Below are positions 1-9,000 of a stretch of 36,961 nt of DNA, in pieces. Positions within the stretch are counted from its first letter, which is position 1. Each line of letters begins with the position of its first letter. The stretch is from Aquincolibacterium sp041674705. GTDB taxonomy: Bacteria > Omnitrophota > Omnitrophia > Omnitrophales > Aquincolibacteriaceae. The position numbers were made by a program, and so were the translations under genes. The notes under the pieces were generated by a model. That model was not told the origin of the DNA, searched no databases, and saw nothing but the letters and a program-made list of their open reading frames with translations. The stretch is from assembly GCA_041674705.1 (NCBI GenBank), contig JBAYVF010000017.1:1-36961 (forward strand). The letters are read 5' to 3'.

Positions 1-3000
1 CACGGCTCACGCGGATACTCCGGCTGAAGGTCGACTCATTCCAATCGCTCTTTGTGCTCAGACTGTAGCTAATGTTCGGATTCGCGAGGCTCGTCCATTG
101 ATAGACAGGATCGTCATTCCCCGTTTGGGATTGATAAAAGATCTCTGCATCAAAAAGCGCGGCATACGCCACTTCCCGCTTGGCCGGGTCGAGGATGTCC
201 TTGATCGCGGCTCTTACTTCCTGAAAACTGACTCTCCGGTTGCTACTGAAGGTCGCTTCACGGCCCGTCGCCAGCGCGGGATCCCCGACCGGGACATGGT
301 TATTGATCGAAATGGAATAGCCGATATTCGCCGCTCCGGGATCGGTCGGGTCGGGCTTATGCGTCCACTGATAGACGGGATCATCATTACCGGCTTGAGA
401 CTTGAAAAAAGCGACGCCTTCTAAAAGCGCCCTTTGGGCTGCCTCTTTTTTCGCCGCGTCCTGGATCAGATCGATCTGTTGAACAACTTCAGCCCGGCTG
501 ACCCGGATATTACGGGTAAAAGTTGCTTCGATTCCCGTATATTGCACCGGGTATCCCACGGGAACATTCGTCTTTAAACTGATCGAATAACTTTCATCGG
601 AATTGTTCGGATCCGTCCACTGATACACCGGGTCTTTACCGTCCGTCACCGCCTCGTAGAAAACCGTCCCGCCTACCGCGATCGCGGTTTGGGCTTCGGC
701 CCGTTTTTTTAAAGTGTCCGCCTCATTCAATCCCACGATCGAGCCGACGATCGAGGCCTGCTGCATGAACGCGAGGCTCATACGATTGGTTTGCGTAAAA
801 CTCAGGGTCCGGGTATAGCTCGGATAAACGCCCGCGTCATTCGGGATCCCGACCGGCACGCGCGTGTCAAGACCGAGACTGTAGCTGCGGTTCGGGGCCG
901 TCTCACTCGACCAAGAAAAACTGGGCTCATCATTTCCGGTCTGGGATCGGTAGAACATCTTTCCATCCGCAAGCGCCGCACGGATATCAGCCGTCTTTTG
1001 ATCATAATTCGTTTTGAGTGTCACAAGGGCCGCTTCGATGGTTGTTCGCTCGGGACCTGCGGGCAAAAGATCCCGCTCGGTCTCGTACGCGTCCTTCAAC
1101 GAAAGATACCCCGCGTCAAGCGCCCTTAGCTGGGCCGCGACCATCTCCACGCTCACCCGGGTATTACGATTAAAGATCGATTCGCCCCAGTCCTTTTTAT
1201 CCTGAAGACTAAAACTCACATTAGGATCGGTCGTGCTCGTCCACTGATACTGGGGATTTTCGTCATTCGTTCCGGCCCGCGAAAAAAAGAATGTCGCGCC
1301 TTCCGCAAGCGCAAGCCCGGCTTCCGCGCGCTTCGCTTCATCCAGAATATTTCCGATGACGGTCCTGAGGATTTCGCCGGCGACACGCGTCGTGATGCTC
1401 CAGGTCGCTTCCCGGCCGGTGGCGGTGTTCGCCACACCCTCCGGAGCGCGGGTATTAAGATTAATGCTGTAACTGGTGTCCTCATCCGACGGATCCTGGA
1501 ATTGATAAACGGGATTGATGCCATCCTGCGCGGATTCGCCGTCCGAAAGAACGCGCGTCACACCGGCAATGCCAAGGGCCGCAAGTTTTTCTGCGGCTTC
1601 AGCGCGGTCCGCCTCATCCACGATAAACAAAAGCTGTGCCCGAGCCTCTTCATTGCTCACCCGTTCACTGCGGGTGAAGGTGACTTCCGTCCGAACACCC
1701 GTTGCCAGCGTCCCCCCCGCATCACTTCCTGTCGGTACGGTCGTATCAAACGCCATGCTATAACTCGCATTTCGAGTCGTTTCACTCGTCCATTGATAGG
1801 AAGGCCCCTTCTCCCCCGGCGACATATAAAAGATCTTTCCATCCGCGATCGCGGCACGAAGCTTCTCGTACCGGGAGTCGTCCGTGGCAAGCTGCAGATT
1901 ATCGAATTCTTTTTGAACGCGCTCGACACTCACCCGCTCCGTCCAATTGAAGACCGCTTCGTGCCAGGTGGGTTTGATCTGAAGGCTGTAGCTTTTATTG
2001 ACATTGGCAACGCTCGTCCACTGGTACTGCCCGTCATCGTTACTCCCGGCTTGAGAAAGATAGAACGTGGAACCGTCTGCGACCGCCGCAAGCGCTGCCG
2101 CGCGGTCTTCTTCATTCGCGATCCATGGCTTACCCGTGGCGTCATTTTCGACACGCGCAAGCACGCTGGCTTGGCTCACACGGGTGGAGATATTCCAGAG
2201 CGCTTCGACGCCGGTGTTCGTAGACGGCATCCCGATCGGCAGACCACTCTTGAGCGTGATGCTGAAGCTCTGGTCCACATTCGACGGATCGGAGAACTGA
2301 TACACGGGATCGATCCCGTCCGACAAAGATTCGCCGTCGGAAAGAGTGCGGGTCACCGCGACGCCTGAGATCGCGAGCTTCGCGCGCGCTTCGGCCTGGT
2401 CCTCGGGATCGGACATGAGCGAAACCTGGTCACTGGCTTCTTTGAAACTCACCCGCTCACTGCGGGTATAGGTTACTTCCGGCGGCACCTTGTAAGTTCC
2501 CGCGGTAAGCCCGGTCGGAACCTTTTGATCGAATGACATACTATGACTCAGATTCCGATCCGTCTCACTCGCCCACTGGAAGACAGGACCGCGTTCGCTC
2601 TCAGACATGAAGAAAGCACGGCCGTCCGCGATCGCGGCAAGAAGATTTATGGCCAGGGGATCGGTGGCGGCAAGACCGCGGCTCTCAAACGCGCTCCGGA
2701 CACGCTCCAGACTCACCTGTTCCGTCCAACTGAATGAGGCTTCATTCCACCCGGCCTTGATCTGAAGACTGTAACCTTTATTCAAGTTCGCCAGGCTCGT
2801 CCATTGATACTGGAGATTCGTGTCGTTCGTACCGGCGCGAGACATATAAAAAATACCACCGTCGGCGATCGCGGCCGTCACTTCCGCAACCGTCGCATTC
2901 GCCGGAGGATTGGCTGAAAGCTCGGCCAGAGCTAATGATTTCGGTACGCGCGTCGTGATACTCCAGCTCGCTTCCGTCATAAATTGGGTGTATTGTCCCT

Positions 3001-6000
3001 CCGCATTACGGTTCCCCACAGGGATCCCGCTCCGGATCGTGATACCGTAACTCGTGTCAGGTTGGGCGGGGTCCGAGATCTGATAGGCCGGATCGATCCC
3101 ATCGAGTGCCGATTCCGTATCGGTCAAAGTACGCGTGACCATCGCCCCGGGAATTTCGAGTTTTTCTTTGGCTTCCGCCCGGTCCTGGATATCCGCCATT
3201 TTCAACCGCTCGGCCATCGCTTCTTCGATGCTTGCGCGCTCGCTCCGGCTGAACGTCACTTCCGTCCGGAACCCGCTTGCCTGGGTTCCGTCCGGGAATT
3301 TCTCATTTAAGGAAAGACTGAAACTGATATTGCGGTTCGATCGATCCGTCCACTGATACGAAGGCCCCTTGTCCCCCATCGTCATATAAAAGAGATCCCC
3401 GAGAAGGATCGCGGCTTCAAGCGCTACGCGCCGGGAATCCGTGGCCGGAAGATTTGCATACTGGGCCGCGACATGTTCACGGCTCACGCGCCGACTCACG
3501 CTAAACGACGCATCATGCCAGATCACCGAGCGGCTCGTACCATCCGGAGCCACCCAAACGGCGGGTCCTTCTTTCACTTGAAGCGAGTAGTTGGCATTCG
3601 GATCGTCACGGTCCGTCCACTGATAGACCGGGATGTCACTGCCGGATCGTGAAAGATAAAAAGAATCGCCCTTCAGAAACGCATCGTGAGCTTCCTGCCA
3701 TTTTTCCAGCGTTGGGAACCAGCTGTCTCCCGCTACATACGAATCGCCGATCCGGGCCAGGACATCGGCACGGCTCACACGCACGCTTTGGCTGAAGGTC
3801 GTTTCGACCTTGTGGCTCGGATAATTCCCCTGCGCATCGGGGATCCCCACCGGCACAAGCGAGTTCACCGCGAGCGTGAACGATTCGTTCGGGTTTCCGA
3901 ATTTCGTCCACTGATAAGTCGCCTCATCCGTTCCCGCCTGGGAACGATAGAAGATCGCGCCGAGCAAAAGCGCCGCCTCTGCGGCCTGCTTCTTCGCCGG
4001 GTCCTGGATAAGTGCGATCTTTGCCGCGATCTCTTCCTTGCTTACACGGACGCTCCGCGCAAACGAAACTTCCCGTCCGGTCGGAGCGTTATTCACCCCC
4101 ACCGGCACATGCGTATTAATAGAAAGCGTGTAGCTGATATTGGGATCTACCGAACTCGACCATTGATACACTGGATCCTGATCGCCAGTCACGCTCATCA
4201 TCACCGTCGTCATCGGATCGCTCTGAAGAGCCAGAAGGGCCTGCGCTTTTTTGTCGGGATCGGTGAAATCCGGACTGTTCACGATCGCAAGCGCCGCCGC
4301 TTGGCTTACGCGCTCGGACCGGGTAAAGCTCGCTTCCACGCCGTCCGGCGCATTTCGATTTACCGAAATGCTGTAACTCTTGTTCCCGTCCCGAGAAGAC
4401 CAGGACCAGGACTCTACCGCCGCAGACTCGCCGTTCACCCCGGTCTGGAATGAAGTCGTCCGGTAAAAAGTGGCGAATTTAAAGGCCTCCGCGTTTAAGG
4501 TAGCGAGCGCTTCTGCCTGGGCACTTGCGGGCTCGATCAAAGGAATAATGGCCAGAAGATCGCTTCGCCGCATTCGCTCCTGCACCTGATAGGTTGCGAC
4601 GGTGCGGTAGCCCGTCGGCTTGTCGGCGACCGGATCGTAACCGGAAGGAACGCGATCATCGATCGAAAGGGTATGCGTGAAATCGCCATCGCGGGAACTG
4701 ACTTGATAACTTTTTCCCGTGATGACCCGAGCTCGGCCCTGGAGATTAAACGCGTCCATGGAGGAGACCACGAGATTAAAAACATTATACTGGAATGCGG
4801 GATTGTTAAAGACCGCTTCGAATGCCGCGCGATCGGCCGGGAGGATCGTAATATTGGGATCCGTTAAAAAAGCCTCGATATCCGCCCGTGTGACGCGTGT
4901 GGATTCGGAATAGCTCACGCGCGGCCCGGCGGGATGATAACGATCGATCGAAAGCGTTCGGGTGATCTTCCGGTCGCGGGAAGTCGCCTGGTAATATTCG
5001 CTATCGATGAAACGGTCCGTCACATTGAACGATTCGCGGGAACTGGTAAAATAAAGAATGCTCCTCGAGCTCCAGTTCGGATTGCCCAGGACATCCCCCA
5101 GAAGCGTATCGCCTACGGAAATGCCGTTGACCGTGATCGTGTCGTACGCAACCTTGATCTGCTCCACATAGTTATAGAAGACTTCTCCTTTCACCGCATC
5201 CCAGTTGGCCGAGCGCGTGATCTTTCCGCTCGCGGAAGTGATCTGGTAGGATTCTCCTTCGAAACCATTTGCCACAGTCTTCGCCGTATGCGCGCTATTA
5301 AAGTCCGTCGACCAGGTCTCAGTCAGGGTTACCGGCTCGTCCACCCACGCCGGGTCACGGGCCAGGCCCCCCAAAAGAAGTTCGCCGATCGAATGCGTCC
5401 CGTCATAGGAAAGAGTGCTGTGGGCAACTTCCTTGGTTTCGCTATAAGTGATCTTCCCGGTCTGAGCACCATCCATCACTTCGTAATTTCGCGTCCGTGA
5501 AAGCGTTCCATCCCCATAAATATCGATCGAGAAGCTGTGGTCCATTAAAAGCTGGGTCGTGTTAAAACCACCGGCATAACTCCAGGATTCGAACATCGCC
5601 TCTTCCGAGGTGAGATCGCCCAGGATCTTTTCCCGGACATTCCCGAATGTTTCACCGGCCCCGAAAGAAGCGGCGAGATCTTCACGCTTAAGCTGACGGT
5701 TATAAGTCAGGATGTCGGTCAAGATATCCCGCGAAACACTGCGCGTTTCGTTCTCATCCCGGCTGGTCACCGAATAACTCTCGGACTTAAAACCGCGGTC
5801 CTCTTCGGCCTGATCCCATCCCAAACGCCAGGTTCTCGAAAAACTGTAATCCTGACCTTTGAACGCCTCGAGTTCCGCTGCCGTCAAATTCCCCAGAAGG
5901 GATTCGAAAAGGGTCCCCTCATAACCCGGATCTCCGGCAACGCGTTTTTGGGTTTCGGTATACGAAACCTGCGTCATCTCGACCCCGCGGATAAATTTGA

Positions 6001-6060
6001 ACGATTTTGTGCGCGTGACAGAACCATCGCCATAAACATCGTACTGGATCGAGTGGCTCT
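1..6060 (-). repeat. Tandem array of about 90-residue repeats inside the giant protein
   Basis: At least 22 units follow each other with an average spacing near 270 bp (range about 226-323 bp). Each unit starts at an R-V-S anchor and continues through a charged helical stretch ending A-L-x-x-G. A strand F-Y-x-S then leads to a Y-Q-W-T core. Next come N-x-S-Y-S-L, often V-P-x-G, and a closing strand of the type ATFSRSxRVS. Clear Y-Q-W/F/I cores (some variant, such as FSW and FQW) occur near positions 93, 365, 617, 907, 1230, 1492, 1788, 2014, 2292, 2570, 2796, 3077, 3347, 3615, 3905 and 4155. More diverged, longer units with S-R-D and T-R-T-L-S-I replace them toward 6,060. I do not recognise the repeat as a named family. 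Confidence 0.85.
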
Positions 6061-9000
6061 GGGGATCCGAGAAAGCGCCGGCGGCGTACGCTTCCTTATA
6101 GCCGTCCTTGTGTGTGTAACTTGCGGCCAGCGCCTCATATTCATAGACCTCCGAACCCCATTCGACGCGGGTGCTGTCCCCATCCAGATCATCTCCGACC
6201 TCGACCGCGCGTGAGACGGTGAAGGTGTCGTCGGTATTATCCTCGGTAAAATCATTCCCGAAATCATGCGTCACCGTAATTCCGTCCGCCACTTCCTCCG
6301 TCCTGAAAACGCTTTGAAGTTCGTTATCCTCAAGATTATTGGCGAAGACAAGGAACCGGCTTGTGAAATCGATGTCATTGGTCCCGGCAAGATAAGAAAA
6401 CCGGTCGAAGGAGACCGCTTCACAACCCGCGAAACTTTCGCCGCAAACCGTGGTCCCCGTGAGGTTCTTGTAAGTGATACTGCGCATAAGCTGGAACACG
6501 GTATACTGCTGCAAGACGGAGGAAAGAAAACGGGGCTCTCCGCCAGGCGTAAGCGGTTTTAGATAATTTTCCGTGTAATCCACGAGGCCCATCCCAAGAT
6601 AATCGAAACGGCCGAGCGTCGCTTCATTCAGAGTCGACTTGAGATCCTCTTGCGGAGCTTCCGCGTGTCGCGCGAGATAATGAACCCGACTTTCCAACGT
6701 CCCCACCGTCCCGGTGATGTCTCCCACCAAACGCTTGTTCAGGTCCGCGACGCTATAACTTTCGACCAACTTCAGAAGCCTGTAATCCTCATTTTCCTTA
6801 TCGGTGGAAAAATACGTGTAGATGCTGTGGCTGACGATCTTCGTACCGCCTTCATCGAAGCGATATGTATCACTGACCCGTCCGTCCGCATCATTTTTCG
6901 TCACGCTCGCAAGCGTCCCATCCGCCCTGAGTTCGATCGTCTGCGTGACCTTCGTCCCCTCCAGCTGACTGATCGTCACGCGCCCGAATTCGGAAATACT
7001 GTAAAGACTGTTCGGGATCTCCTGCCACTCGGTTTTATCCCGCGGCGCATAAAACGCGATCGTGCCATCCGCCCGAACTGAAAAATCAAGACCCGGATCC
7101 CCGGCTTTGATATCCGGCGCCGCAAATTTTACAGTGCCGGTATCCACTCCCGTTTGTGGCAAGGCGTCGATCGCGGATTGGATCTTCCCTTGCGAACCCT
7201 CAAGATCGACCGCTTGGCAAGCCGCGCCCATGCTGGCACCGTAGTAACAGTAGGTTTCAACCTCACCCCGAAGATTGGTCGAACGTTGGATCTCATAGAA
7301 CCCGGCCACCTGGGAATAAACACTCATGCGCCCGTCGTTGTAGCGCAAGGTCAGGTCCCCGGTTTTGGGATCGGTCGTCTGCGTAAATTCGATCCCCAGC
7401 GGATCGCCGATCCACACGAGCACCGGACGATTATCCTTCATCTGATATTCCAGCATGATCCCGTTCTCATAGATCACCCGGTAGTTCGAGCATCCTGAAG
7501 CCGAGTTCTCAAGACATATCGACACTTTGGCGAGCGTCCCTTTCCCTTCAAAATTAACGTCCGTGAGTTCGCCGGTCACAGGATCCACAATGTGCGTATA
7601 GGTCCGGAGCATTGTTCCGTCACGCTTCACGACGGAGAGGATCACACCGTCCTGAAAGAATGTCGTCACGCCATCTTTATCCGTCACCGAAGTCACATAG
7701 CGACCGCTGGGTGATGTGACCGCGGCGCCGGTCGAAAGATCCGTCGTGGAGATCAACTGCTCCGCCTCATCCCATTTCCGTTTGATCCCGTCCCGCTCCT
7801 CTTCAATGAGCCGGGCAAAACTGAAATCCCCGGGGTGATTGTCATCGAATTTATAGATCTGCTTGAAATAATTGCCGCTTGAGGTGATCGTGACGGTTTT
7901 CGCCGTATCGTCATAGGTATAACGAAGCTCATCACCCGTATCCTGATTCTTATAAATGAGGACACGGCCTTGGGCATCATAGGTCTGTTCATAATGAATC
8001 TTGTTCACGGCGTCATACGCCTGAACATAGGTCAGAACATCATCCGAAGTTCCGAACGTTCCATCCGCACCCAGCTTATAGATCATCTGGCTTTGCAAGG
8101 TCCGCTCGGTGCCTTCTATAGAGTAGGTGGAAACTGTAACGGTCTGACCCGCAGCCGCCTCACCAGTACCGGTTGCGGGCTCTCCGGTCCAGGCATAGCT
8201 GATCCACTGAGGCACGAGATCTTTGGCGGCCTCTTCTTCTGTCATGGCGATCGTGCCATCTTCGCGAACGAACCGGCCGTCCGCATCCACGCGCGGGACT
8301 TCAACAAGCCCTTTCCACAAAAGAATGCGGCCGGTGTCATCAAAAAGTTCCGAAAAAGTCTCGCCGTGGTAGATCCCTGAGGCATAGACGTTGCTCAAGG
8401 AGACTTCGGCGCCGTCTTTCGTAAGAGAAATGAGACGGCCATCCGTATAGGTTTGAACGTAAGAGGAACCGTCCTGCTCGAACTTTGAACTCAAAAGCTC
8501 CGAAGAGCCAAACGGATCGGACTTATCGCTATAGGAGTATTTGTACTCTCCCGAAAGCTTCCAAGTGTCGTCCGCGGGATCCAGGTCGTAGGCCTTGACC
8601 GAAAACTCCTGGGACGCGTCGTCATAGGTATATTCCGCCAAAAGATTCCCGGACGCGTCTTCCGCGCGGCTCAACCGGCCGGCGGCGTAATACCAGGTGG
8701 TCTTGGTCGCGATCTCGGTCACTTTTTGAAGTTCATCATCGCCGCTCCCGAAAATACCGTCCACTCCTGCGGTCCAATCCTGCACAAGCCCGTTGAGAGA
8801 GATCGTGGCGGCGGTCCTGGCGTCATTGGTGTAGGCCACTTGAGCGTTCGGATTGTCGATCGGCGCGCTTCCCATCCCGGCCAGGGCTGCGACATACGCC
8901 GGCGCCGGTGCGGGATTATGATAATTCAGATCGTTATCCCCATTCTTGCCATTTCCGGGACCGCCCAACCCCCGGTACTGTTCGTCCTCGATCTTTTTCT

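Noticed and set aside
1502..2368. 288-codon open frame on the plus strand
   Set aside because: It is antisense to the repeat array; it arises because the reverse complement of the repeats is poor in stop codons.
1..6060. CRISPR or DNA-level tandem repeat
   Set aside because: The periodicity is at protein level; spacing varies by tens of bases and no identical short repeats with unique spacers are seen.
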